Shown here piece by piece: positions 37,936 to 44,985 of a DNA stretch of 64,000 nt. The DNA is from Microbacterium sp. lyk4-40-TSB-66. Lineage in GTDB: Bacteria > Actinomycetota > Actinomycetes > Actinomycetales > Microbacteriaceae. Position numbers and translations under genes: made by a program. The stretch spans positions 248,001 to 312,000 of the forward strand of contig NZ_JARVRW010000003.1 in assembly GCF_030209475.1 (NCBI RefSeq), read 5' to 3'. The notes beneath the pieces were generated by a model. It did no database searches. It was not told the origin of the DNA and saw nothing but the letters and a program-made list of their open reading frames with translations. Within the stretch, counting starts at the first letter, position 1; every line of letters starts with the position of its first letter.

Positions 37936-37990
37936 TTCGTGAAAACCTCGGGATTCCGGTAAAGTCTTCGAGGTTGACGTGATCACGTCA
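37936..37990 (+). promoter_or_regulatory. Promoter and perfect palindrome in front of tRNA-Ile
   Basis: -35 TTCGTG (37936-37941) and -10 TAAAGT (37960-37965), 18 nt apart, put the start near 37972. A perfect 16-bp palindrome TGACGTGATCACGTCA (37975-37990) then covers the first transcribed bases and ends 7 nt before the tRNA. It may be an operator or a hairpin in the RNase P leader. Confidence 0.6.
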
Positions 37991-37997
37991 GCGAGAC

Positions 37998-38071
37998 GGG
38001 GCTATAGCTCAGGCGGTTAGAGCGCTTCACTGATAATGAAGAGGTCCCAGGTTCAAGTCCTGGTAGCCCCA
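37998..38071 (+). tRNA. tRNA-Ile (anticodon GAT)
   Basis: 74 nt with a full cloverleaf: acceptor GGGGCTA/TAGCCCC, anticodon arm CTTCACTGATAATGAAG, T-arm GGTTCAAGTCC. Discriminator is A; CCA is not encoded. Confidence 0.96.
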
Positions 38072-38085
38072 CCCCTTTCCCTCGC

Positions 38086-38158
38086 GGGGCCTTAGCTCAG
38101 CTGGTAGAGCGCCTGCTTTGCAAGCAGGATGTCAGGAGTTCGAATCTCCTAGGCTCCA
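38086..38158 (+). tRNA. tRNA-Ala (anticodon TGC)
   Basis: 73 nt. Acceptor GGGGCCT pairs with AGGCTCC, including the G3:U70 wobble that AlaRS recognises. Anticodon arm CCTGCTTTGCAAGCAGG. CCA is not encoded. Together with tRNA-Ile it forms the conserved pair after gyrA. Confidence 0.96.
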
Positions 38159-38165
38159 CAACATC

Positions 38166-38202
38166 GAAGAGCCGGTCCTCTGGGACCGGCTCTTCGCTTT
38201 CC
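38166..38202 (+). terminator. Terminator of the Ile-Ala tRNA unit
   Basis: Perfect 13-bp arms GAAGAGCCGGTCC and GGACCGGCTCTTC with a 4-nt loop, followed by GCTTTCCT. Confidence 0.88.
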
Positions 38203-38221
38203 TCTTCGCTAGAGTCTGGTC

Positions 38222-38650
38222 ATGGACATGCGGGTCGCCGCGTACGCCGTCGTCACCGACGCCGACGATCGCGTGCTGCTCGCCCATTGGGTCGACGGAC
38301 GACGGGCGGCATGGACGCTGCCCGGTGGCGGGCTCGAGGCGGGGGAGGACCCCGTGCAGGCCGTACGTCGCGAGGTGCGCGAAGAGACCGGGTTCCGGGT
38401 CTCGGTGGGTGACCTGCTCGGCATCCATTCCCGGGTCATCCCCGCCGAAGCGCGTCTCGCCGACGACTCGACCGGTCCGCTGCACACCCTGCGCATCGTC
38501 TATCGCGCGCGGATCGTGGGAGGCCGCCTCCGCAACGAGACCGACGGCTCGACGGACCGGGCGGAGTGGTTCACGCTGGGGGCGGCGAGGAAGCTCCGCC
38601 GGGTGCAGTTGGTCGACATCGCACTGCGGATGGCCGGCCTCCGGACCTGA
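38222..38650 (+). CDS. NUDIX hydrolase
   Basis: 142 residues. The Nudix box GX5EX7REUXEEXGU is complete at about 37-59 (GLEAGEDPVQAVRREVREET). It hydrolyses a nucleoside diphosphate linked to another group; substrate unknown. The mRNA is leaderless: TAGAGT (38210-38215) is 6 nt before ATG 38222, just after the tRNA terminator. Confidence 0.9.
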   Translation: MDMRVAAYAVVTDADDRVLLAHWVDGRRAAWTLPGGGLEAGEDPVQAVRREVREETGFRVSVGDLLGIHSRVIPAEARLADDSTGPLHTLRIVYRARIVGGRLRNETDGSTDRAEWFTLGAARKLRRVQLVDIALRMAGLRT

Positions 38651-38656
38651 CGCGTC

Positions 38657-39130
38657 TCAGGCGCGGTCGGAGGTGATGTCGGCGACCACCGCGTCGTAGG
38701 CGGCGATCAGTTCATCGGCGTCGACGAACAGGCTGTAGCCGTGGGCACCGGCGCCCATGGCGATCCGTGCGCCCACGATGCGTTCATCGGCGTAGACGGG
38801 CCAGGCGGTGGAGCTGCCGATCGGCACGATGGTGCCGCGTTCGTATCCCGTCGCCGCGAGTGCCAGCTCGGGCTCGGGGAGCCGGAGCTTGTTCACGCCC
38901 ACCACGGCACGCAGCTTGGGCCAGGAGATGGCGCGATCACCGGGGACGAGGGCGAAGAGGTAGGTGTCGTCGGACCGCTTGACGACGAGCGTCTTGACGA
39001 TGGAGGCGGAGGGGATCCCGAGCAGCTCGGCCGCCTCGTCGAGACTCGATGCCGGGGGACGTTCCCTGACATCGACAGAGAGGCCGCGCTCGCGCGCGGC
39101 CTCTCGGACTCTGATGGTGGGATCGCTCAC
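38657..39130 (-). CDS. YbaK/EbsC-type aminoacyl-tRNA deacylase
   Basis: 157 residues of the prolyl-tRNA editing superfamily: SIVKTLVVKRSDDTYLFALV with the conserved Lys, then a C-terminal GAHGYSLFVD. These free-standing domains clear mischarged tRNA, such as Cys-tRNA-Pro, or related substrates. GTG 39130 overlaps the stop of the upstream gene (GTGA), so they form an operon. A start further upstream would overlap more and lacks a ribosome site. Confidence 0.85.
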   Translation of the reverse strand: MSDPTIRVREAARERGLSVDVRERPPASSLDEAAELLGIPSASIVKTLVVKRSDDTYLFALVPGDRAISWPKLRAVVGVNKLRLPEPELALAATGYERGTIVPIGSSTAWPVYADERIVGARIAMGAGAHGYSLFVDADELIAAYDAVVADITSDRA

Positions 39131-39699
39131 GCGTCCGGCGCGCGCAGCGGGTCGTCCGCCACCCACAGCTCGTCATCGGCTCGCAGTGTCTGCCAGGCCG
39201 CGTACGCGACGCCCGCAGCGGCCACGACGCCGAGGATGATGGCGATGACGCCACCGGCACCGATGCCGTCGTGCTGCGACGGCAGCTTCTTGGCGAGACG
39301 CTTCGACGTCTGCTTGCTGTACTTCTCGGCCCGCTTGGCGTACTTGTGGGCGTCGAGCTCGAAGCCCTTGCCCTTCGCGAGACGGTCGCGGGTATCGCCC
39401 GCGGCGTCCCACACCGACAACGCGCCGCCCACGACGGCACCCGCAGCGGGCACGACCTTGTTGCTGAGGAAGCGGTTGCTGTACTTCACGCTCTTGTCGA
39501 CGTACGGTGCGGCGTACTTGCTGTAGCCGTCCTGTACGGCGGGGACGAGATCTTCGCGGCTGAAGCGACCGAGCTGGTGGCCGGCTTCACGAGCGACCTT
39601 CCCGCTCTCGCCCAGCAGCACCTGCTGCGACTCCCACACCTTGGCGGCGTGCTTCTGGAGCTTGCGCAGTTCCTTCTTGCTCTTGCGGCTGAGGCCCAC
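39127..39699 (-). CDS. Conserved hypothetical protein, basic, with a C-terminal membrane helix
   Basis: 190 residues. The N-terminal half is basic and helical (SRKSKKELRKLQKHAAKVW), followed by SKYAAPYVDKSVKYSN. A glycine-rich hydrophobic patch lies near 85-95 and one clear membrane helix near 147-168 (GGVIAIILGVVAAAGVAYAAW). Similar actinobacterial proteins are often mislabelled as DNA helicase, but no helicase motif is present. GTG 39699 follows AGGGAGG. Confidence 0.75.
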   Translation of the reverse strand: MGLSRKSKKELRKLQKHAAKVWESQQVLLGESGKVAREAGHQLGRFSREDLVPAVQDGYSKYAAPYVDKSVKYSNRFLSNKVVPAAGAVVGGALSVWDAAGDTRDRLAKGKGFELDAHKYAKRAEKYSKQTSKRLAKKLPSQHDGIGAGGVIAIILGVVAAAGVAYAAWQTLRADDELWVADDPLRAPDA

Positions 39700-39799
39700 G
39701 GCTCATCCTCCCTGTCGATGGGATGTACGTCCGATCATCTTGCCAGACCGGGCCGCTCGGCCCGCCGACCCTTGCAGATAACTCTGAGAGAATGTACCC

Positions 39800-40357
39800 A
39801 TGGCCAACCACACCGCCGTCGCGACCCTGCACACCAACCACGGCGACATCGTCGTCAACCTGTTCGGAGACCACGCTCCCCGGACCGTCCGCAACTTCAT
39901 CGGTCTGTCCGATGGCTCGCAGGAGTGGACGAACCCGGCGACGGGCGCCAAGGGCGACGGTCCCCTGTACAAGGACGTCATCTTCCACCGCATCATCCCC
40001 AACTTCATGATCCAGGGCGGCGACCCGCTCGGTCAGGGCGTGGGCGGACCCGGCTACAACTTCAACGACGAGATCAGCCCCGAGCTCGACTTCACCCAGC
40101 CCTACAAGCTGGCCATGGCGAACGCCGGTCTCCGCCGCAACGCCATCACCGGTCAGCCCGAGGGCACCAACGGCTCGCAGTTCTTCATCACCACCGACCC
40201 GACTCCGTGGCTCCAGGGCAAGCACACCATCTTCGGTGAGGTGGCGGACGACGCCTCGAAGGCCGTCGTCGACGCGATCGCCGCCGTCCCCACCGCCGCC
40301 GGCGACCGTCCGATCGAGCCCGTCGTGCTCACCTCGGTCGACGTCGTCTCGGTCTGA
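39800..40357 (+). CDS. Cyclophilin-type peptidyl-prolyl isomerase
   Basis: 185 residues. Catalytic-site residues are present: FHRIIPNFMIQGGDP, then NGSQFFITT and the W of PTPWLQGKHTIFGEV. It speeds cis-trans isomerisation of X-Pro bonds in the cytoplasm. ATG 39800 follows a GAGAAT -10 (39788-39793) by 6 nt, pointing to a leaderless mRNA. Its place upstream of a rhomboid gene is common in Actinobacteria. Confidence 0.94.
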   Translation: MANHTAVATLHTNHGDIVVNLFGDHAPRTVRNFIGLSDGSQEWTNPATGAKGDGPLYKDVIFHRIIPNFMIQGGDPLGQGVGGPGYNFNDEISPELDFTQPYKLAMANAGLRRNAITGQPEGTNGSQFFITTDPTPWLQGKHTIFGEVADDASKAVVDAIAAVPTAAGDRPIEPVVLTSVDVVSV

Positions 40358-40375
40358 CCTCACGGGCGGCGGCGG

Positions 40376-41305
40376 GTGTCCACCACCGAGGAGTTCCGTC
40401 GCAACAGCGACAACTTCTGTTACCGGCATCCTGACCGGCAGAGCTTCGTGCTGTGCCAGCGGTGCATGCGCACCGTGTGTTCGGAGTGCCGCACCCCCGC
40501 CGCCGTCGGCGTCATCTGCCCGGAGTGCATGGCTCAGCAGCAGGCGGCTCAGACGCCCGCTCAGAAGAAGGCCGAGCGACGCTGGGGCGCACGCTCACGT
40601 CCGCTGACCGTCGTCGCTTCCGGTCGTCCGCGCGTGACGCTCGCCATCGTCGCCGTGACCGGGCTCGTGTACATCATCGGTCTGATCCCGGGTGTCGGCG
40701 GGCTCGTGTCCAATCTCCTCGCCTTCAACAGCTACTTCGTGCTGCCCCAGGCGGGTTTGTTCCAGCCGTGGCGACTGATCACCGTCGCGCTCGTGCACGA
40801 CGGCTTCTTCCACGTCGGCCTCAACATGCTGGCGTTGTGGTTCATCGGGCGCAGCCTCGAGCCGATGCTCGGCCGCGCGCGCTTCCTCGCGCTCTACCTT
40901 CTGGGAGCGCTGGGCGGGTCGGTGGCCGTTGCTCTGCTGGCTCCCGGTGTCTGGACGGTCGGGGCGTCGGGGGCGATCTTCGCACTCTTCGGGGCGTTGC
41001 TCGTCATCGGGCGGCAGATCGGCGCCGACATCCGCGTGATCGGCATCCTGATCGCCATCAACTTCGCCTGGCCGTTCGTTCTCGCGGCCATCAACGCCAT
41101 CGGGTCGGGCGACTTCATCGGCTCGCTGAGCGCCGTGGGCATCTCGTGGCAGGCCCACCTGGGCGGCCTCGTCACCGGGGCGCTGATCGGTCTGATCTAC
41201 GGCAGGACCCGGACCGCATCGCGGCGCCGTCTTCAGATCGGTTCGCTGGTCGGGCTCGGCGTTGTGCTGCTCGCGCTTCTCGCGATCCCGGTCGTCACGT
41301 TCTGA
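40376..41305 (+). CDS. Rhomboid intramembrane serine protease with an N-terminal zinc ribbon
   Basis: 309 residues. Residues 15-51 hold seven Cys and a His (C15, H18, C27, C30, C35, C38, C48, C51), a B-box-like zinc-binding region in the cytoplasm. Six membrane helices follow. The catalytic Ser198 sits in GASG and the partner His261 in QAHLGG; the oxyanion segment HVGLNM is also present. It cuts membrane proteins within the bilayer; substrates unknown. GTG 40376 lies 18 nt after the cyclophilin gene. Confidence 0.92.
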   Translation: MSTTEEFRRNSDNFCYRHPDRQSFVLCQRCMRTVCSECRTPAAVGVICPECMAQQQAAQTPAQKKAERRWGARSRPLTVVASGRPRVTLAIVAVTGLVYIIGLIPGVGGLVSNLLAFNSYFVLPQAGLFQPWRLITVALVHDGFFHVGLNMLALWFIGRSLEPMLGRARFLALYLLGALGGSVAVALLAPGVWTVGASGAIFALFGALLVIGRQIGADIRVIGILIAINFAWPFVLAAINAIGSGDFIGSLSAVGISWQAHLGGLVTGALIGLIYGRTRTASRRRLQIGSLVGLGVVLLALLAIPVVTF

Positions 41306-41311
41306 CCGGAG

Positions 41312-41332
41312 TTATCCACAGGCTCATCCACA
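41312..41332 (+). promoter_or_regulatory. Two DnaA boxes away from oriC
   Basis: TTATCCACA at 41312-41320 is perfect and TCATCCACA at 41324-41332 has one mismatch, 12 nt apart in the same orientation. They lie between the convergent rhomboid and crgA genes. Confidence 0.75.
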
Positions 41333-41344
41333 GGTGGGGATGAA

Positions 41345-41358
41345 TTACACGCGTGTAA
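41345..41358. promoter_or_regulatory. Perfect 14-bp palindrome
   Basis: TTACACGCGTGTAA without a loop, 1 nt from the crgA stop and 12 nt from the DnaA-box pair. It looks like a dimeric protein-binding site rather than a terminator. Confidence 0.6.
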
Positions 41359-41359
41359 G

Positions 41360-41599
41360 TCAGCGCCACCGAGTGGTCATGAGGAAGCCCACGAAGGCGA
41401 TGCCGAAGCCGATGACGAGATTCCACGCGCCGATGCCGGGGATCGGGAACGTCGAGTTGCTGAGGTAGAACACCAGCACCCAGACGAGGCCGACCAGCAT
41501 GAGACCGATCATGATGGGAAGGAACCACACCGGATTCGGAGCCGAGCTACCGTCGGTGCGTTCTGCGATCGGGTCGTCGCCATTGCCAGTTCGAGCCAT
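41360..41599 (-). CDS. crgA: Cell division protein CrgA
   Basis: 79 residues with two membrane helices, about 24-46 and 55-75, and the PVWFLPIMIGLMLVGLVWVLV signature (split here over the first helix). CrgA recruits septal synthases and helps stabilise the divisome in Actinobacteria. ATG 41599 is preferred because -10 TAGACT (41612-41607) stands 7 nt before it, indicating a leaderless mRNA. It is divergent from the sortase gene, with the two -10 boxes only 30 nt apart. Confidence 0.9.
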   Translation of the reverse strand: MARTGNGDDPIAERTDGSSAPNPVWFLPIMIGLMLVGLVWVLVFYLSNSTFPIPGIGAWNLVIGFGIAFVGFLMTTRWR

Positions 41600-41653
41600 G
41601 GGCAAGAGTCTAATGCTCAGCGGTCACCGAACCCACGGAACTAGACTCGCCCC

Positions 41654-42475
41654 GTGCAGACCGACACGCAGCCGCTGACCCGCCGTGATCGGCGTGCGGC
41701 GTCGACGCCTCCGCCCGCACCCGCCCCCCGTCGACGACGCGTCTCGATCATCGGTGTGATCGGCGATCTTCTCGTCACGGCCGGAGTCCTCGTCCTGCTC
41801 TTCGTGGTCTGGCAGCTGTGGATCGGCGACGCGATCATCGGTGCCCAGTTCAAGGACGAGGGCAAGCAACTCAGTCAGCAGTGGGCCGCCGATCCCCAGC
41901 TTCCGGCGCCGAGCGCATCGGTCACGCCCGCCGCCCCCGACCAGCCGGCCGGGCCCCCGACGGCGGAGCCCCCCGCGCTCGCGCAGCCGGGCGACGCCGA
42001 GCGATTCGGCGTGATTCACATCCCCCGGTTCGGTCCCGACTACTCCTTCACGGTCGCGGGCGGTGTGAGCGCGTCGCGCACCCTCGACCCGATCGGCCTC
42101 GGACACTACCCTGACACCGCCATGCCGGGTGCCGTCGGCAACTTCGCCATCGCCGGGCACCGGGGCAGCCACGGTGCCCCGTTCGCTGATCTTCCGTCGC
42201 TCCGCGTGGGGGATGCGGTCGTCGTAGAGACCGAGCAGGGGTGGTTCACCTACCGCTACCGCAACCTCGAGTACGTCCGGCCTGACGGCGTCGATGTTCT
42301 GCTTCCTCTGCCGCAGCAGCCGGAGGTGCAGGCGACCGACCGCGTCATCACCATGACCACCTGCAGCCCGCGCTACGGCTTCTCGGAGCGCGCGATCGCG
42401 TACGGCGTCTTCGAGTCGTTCACACCTCGCACCGATGCCGGTCCGCCCCTTTCCCTCACCACTGGAGCAGCCTGA
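41654..42475 (+). CDS. Class E sortase
   Basis: 273 residues. A signal-anchor helix (about 35-58) leads to a Pro/Ala-rich linker and the sortase beta-barrel. Catalytic residues are the His in IAGHRGSHGAPF, Cys237 in TMTTCSPR and Arg about 246. Class E sortases link LAXTG-type proteins to the wall. GTG 41654 lies 6 nt after TAGACT, so the mRNA is leaderless. The next small membrane gene overlaps its stop. Confidence 0.92.
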   Translation: MQTDTQPLTRRDRRAASTPPPAPAPRRRRVSIIGVIGDLLVTAGVLVLLFVVWQLWIGDAIIGAQFKDEGKQLSQQWAADPQLPAPSASVTPAAPDQPAGPPTAEPPALAQPGDAERFGVIHIPRFGPDYSFTVAGGVSASRTLDPIGLGHYPDTAMPGAVGNFAIAGHRGSHGAPFADLPSLRVGDAVVVETEQGWFTYRYRNLEYVRPDGVDVLLPLPQQPEVQATDRVITMTTCSPRYGFSERAIAYGVFESFTPRTDAGPPLSLTTGAA

Positions 42476-42630
42476 TGTACGGAGCACTCTGGCGGGTCCT
42501 GCCCGGTCCCTGGTGGATCCGCCTCCTGATCGTCCTCGTGCTGCTCGCGGCGGTGCTGTACGGACTCTTCTTCTACGTCTTCCCCTGGGTGAGCGACATC
42601 GTCTATCCCCAGGAGGTCACGGTCGAGTGA
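42475..42630 (+). CDS. Small single-helix membrane protein in the sortase operon
   Basis: 51 residues: MYGALWRVLPGPWW, then a strong helix (IRLLIVLVLLAAVLYGLFFY) and a short outer tail ending in EVTVE. Its ATG 42475 overlaps the sortase stop (TGATG), and its own stop overlaps the start of the amidotransferase gene (GTGA). This tight coupling supports a real gene. Similar short proteins are found at this spot in related genomes; function is unknown. Confidence 0.82.
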   Translation: MYGALWRVLPGPWWIRLLIVLVLLAAVLYGLFFYVFPWVSDIVYPQEVTVE

Positions 42631-43283
42631 CCGCGTGGCGCGTCGTGGTCGTCGACAACCGCGACAGCTTCGTCCACACCCTCGCCGGCTACGTGCGCGA
42701 CCTCGGCGCGGAGACCGTCATGAGAGCGGCGGGTGACCCGGCACTCCCCGAGCGGATCGTGCGCGATGCCGACGCGATCCTCATCTCGCCCGGTCCAGGT
42801 CACCCGGATGACGCCGGCTCATCGGTCGACGTGGTGCGCGCGGCCTATGGGGAGGGCATCCCGGTCCTGGGCGTCTGCCTCGGCCATCAGGCGATCGCGA
42901 CGGCCTTCGGCGCTCGCGTGGGACACGCTCCCGAACTGCTGCACGGGATAACCAGCGTCATCCGGCACGAAGGGGCGGGGGTGTTCCGCGACCTCCCGGA
43001 CGGGTTCGTCGCGACCCGGTACCACTCTCTCGCCGTCGAGGCCGGTACGCTTCCCACCGACCTGGAGGTGACGGCACGCACCGAGGGGGGCGTGATCATG
43101 GGCCTCCGGCACCGCCGCGCGCCGATCGAGGGAGTGCAGTTCCACCCGGAGAGCGTGCTCACCGAGGGCGGCCACGTTCTGCTCGGGCGGTGGCTCGAGG
43201 ACGCAGGGCTCCATGGTGCGGCAGTGCGCGGCCGCCGGCTTCACCCCCGCGGGGTCAGGAGCCCGAGCACACCGTCAGCGTGA
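42627..43283 (+). CDS. Anthranilate/aminodeoxychorismate synthase component II (glutamine amidotransferase)
   Basis: 218 residues. Class I amidotransferase triad: Cys in VLGVCLGHQAI (about 82), His and Glu in GVQFHPES (about 172-175). It supplies ammonia from glutamine to chorismate for tryptophan or folate synthesis. No component I gene is adjacent, so the pathway cannot be fixed. GTG 42627 overlaps the preceding stop. The 3' end overlaps the convergent pknB gene by 29 nt. Confidence 0.9.
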   Translation: MTAWRVVVVDNRDSFVHTLAGYVRDLGAETVMRAAGDPALPERIVRDADAILISPGPGHPDDAGSSVDVVRAAYGEGIPVLGVCLGHQAIATAFGARVGHAPELLHGITSVIRHEGAGVFRDLPDGFVATRYHSLAVEAGTLPTDLEVTARTEGGVIMGLRHRRAPIEGVQFHPESVLTEGGHVLLGRWLEDAGLHGAAVRGRRLHPRGVRSPSTPSA

Positions 43284-44955
43284 TCTCGCTGTGCACGGGA
43301 ACCTCGCCCGGCGCCAGCGACTGCGTCGCCACCGTCGGCGGGGTGGCCGCCCGGCATCCGGGGTCGTCCTGCCGCTTGACGGTCAGCTGCTTCTCTTCCG
43401 ACTCGAGCTCGCGCTGCGCCGCCTCGAGGGTGTACCCGGTGTAGTCGACGATCACGACCTGACCGCTCGCGATGACGAGGTTGACCGTCGTGCCCTTGGC
43501 CACGGCGGCGCCGGACTCGAGGTTCGAGGAGATGACCGTCCCCTCGGCCAGGGCGGGATCGTTCTGGCGGCGGATGGATCCGACCGACAGACCCGCCGCC
43601 TCGATGGAGGAGCGTGCCTCGTTCTCGTTGATGCCTTCCAGCGTGGGAACGGTGGCGGTATCGGGACCGGTCGAGACGTACAAGGTGATCTTCTGGCCCG
43701 CGGCCACGTTCGTACCCGCTTCGGGAACGGTGCTCACCACGTTGCCCGCCGCGATCTCTTCGTCGGATTCGTTCACGCGGGCCGTGGTCAGCTGCTGTCC
43801 GGTCAGGGTCTCGGCGGCACGCTCGTACGACATGTCGACGACGTTCGGCACCGTGAGCGAGGTCGTCGGCACCTCGTCGTTCGGCTGGATCTGCATCACC
43901 CAGATCAGCACGGCGACCAGGAGCACCGCGAGCACGCTGACTCCGGCCCAGATCCACGCCACCGGAGGACCGGCCTGCGTGCGCCGCATCGTCGTGTCGG
44001 TGCTCAGCTGACGCAGGGAGCGGGCGGTCTCAGCCGCCTGCCGCGGGTTCGGTCCGTACAACTCGTTGGAGAGCGCCGACATCTGGCGCTTGGTGGGCAC
44101 CTTTCCGTCGGCTGTCTCATCGAGCGCCTCGCGGAAGCTGGCGGCATCCTGCGGACGCTGGAACGGGTCCTTCGCGAGGGCACGGAGCACGATGGCATCC
44201 AGGGCGCGCGGAATGGACTCGTCGATCTCGCTGGGCGGGAGGGGGGCTTCGCTCACGTGCTGATAGGCCACGGCGACGGGCGTGTCACCGCGGAACGGCG
44301 TACGCCCGGTGAGCAGCTCGTAGAGCACGACGCCCGTGGAGTACAGGTCGGCGCGCGCGTCGACCGACTCGCCCTTGGCCTGCTCGGGTGAGAAGTATGC
44401 GGCGGTGCCGACGATCGCCGTGGTCTCGGCCACGGTCGACGAGGAATCGGACACCGCGCGGGCGATGCCGAAGTCCATGACCTTCACGCGGCCGGACTCG
44501 GTGATCATGACGTTGCCCGGCTTGATGTCGCGGTGCACGACACCCGCGCGGTGGGAGTACTCGAGCGCCTCGAGGATGCCGTCGACGTAGCGCAGCGCCT
44601 CGTCGGTCGGCACCTTGCCCTGTCCGATGACGTCTTTCAACAGGCGCCCGTGCACGAGTTCCATCACGATGTACGGGACGGGGCGCTCGACGCCGTCGAC
44701 ACCGGTCTCGGCGTCTTCGCCCGCATCGAAGACCCGCACGATGGTCGGGTGCGCCATGCGAGACGCCGCCTGCGCCTCGAGCCGGAAGCGCGTGCGGAAA
44801 GCCGCGTCGCCGGCCAGGTCGGACTTCAGGATCTTGATGGCGACCGTGCGGCCGAGAGTCTGGTCGTACCCGCGGTAGACGCTCGCCATCCCGCCGCGAC
44901 CGATGAGGTCGTCGACACGATAGCGCCCGGAGAGGACGCGCGTCTCAGTGGTCAC
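43255..44955 (-). CDS. pknB: PASTA-domain Ser/Thr kinase PknB
   Basis: 566 residues. The cytoplasmic kinase domain (about 10-275) has GRGGMASVY, VAIKILK, the catalytic HRDIKPGN and DFG. One membrane helix (about 335-357) leads to three extracellular PASTA repeats that bind peptidoglycan fragments or lipid II. It controls cell-wall growth and division by phosphorylation. Mycobacterial PknB has four PASTA repeats, so this one is shorter. It starts 30 nt after pknA and is the last gene of the fhaA-pknB operon. Confidence 0.95.
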   Translation of the reverse strand: MTTETRVLSGRYRVDDLIGRGGMASVYRGYDQTLGRTVAIKILKSDLAGDAAFRTRFRLEAQAASRMAHPTIVRVFDAGEDAETGVDGVERPVPYIVMELVHGRLLKDVIGQGKVPTDEALRYVDGILEALEYSHRAGVVHRDIKPGNVMITESGRVKVMDFGIARAVSDSSSTVAETTAIVGTAAYFSPEQAKGESVDARADLYSTGVVLYELLTGRTPFRGDTPVAVAYQHVSEAPLPPSEIDESIPRALDAIVLRALAKDPFQRPQDAASFREALDETADGKVPTKRQMSALSNELYGPNPRQAAETARSLRQLSTDTTMRRTQAGPPVAWIWAGVSVLAVLLVAVLIWVMQIQPNDEVPTTSLTVPNVVDMSYERAAETLTGQQLTTARVNESDEEIAAGNVVSTVPEAGTNVAAGQKITLYVSTGPDTATVPTLEGINENEARSSIEAAGLSVGSIRRQNDPALAEGTVISSNLESGAAVAKGTTVNLVIASGQVVIVDYTGYTLEAAQRELESEEKQLTVKRQDDPGCRAATPPTVATQSLAPGEVPVHSEITLTVCSGS

Positions 44956-44985
44956 GAATGGAGCTCCTGGCGTAAAGCGGGTCGG

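Noticed and set aside
37975-37990. Palindrome before tRNA-Ile as a parS site
   Set aside because: TGACGTGATCACGTCA shares only the CACGT-type core elements with parS and lacks the TTTC/GAAA flanks.
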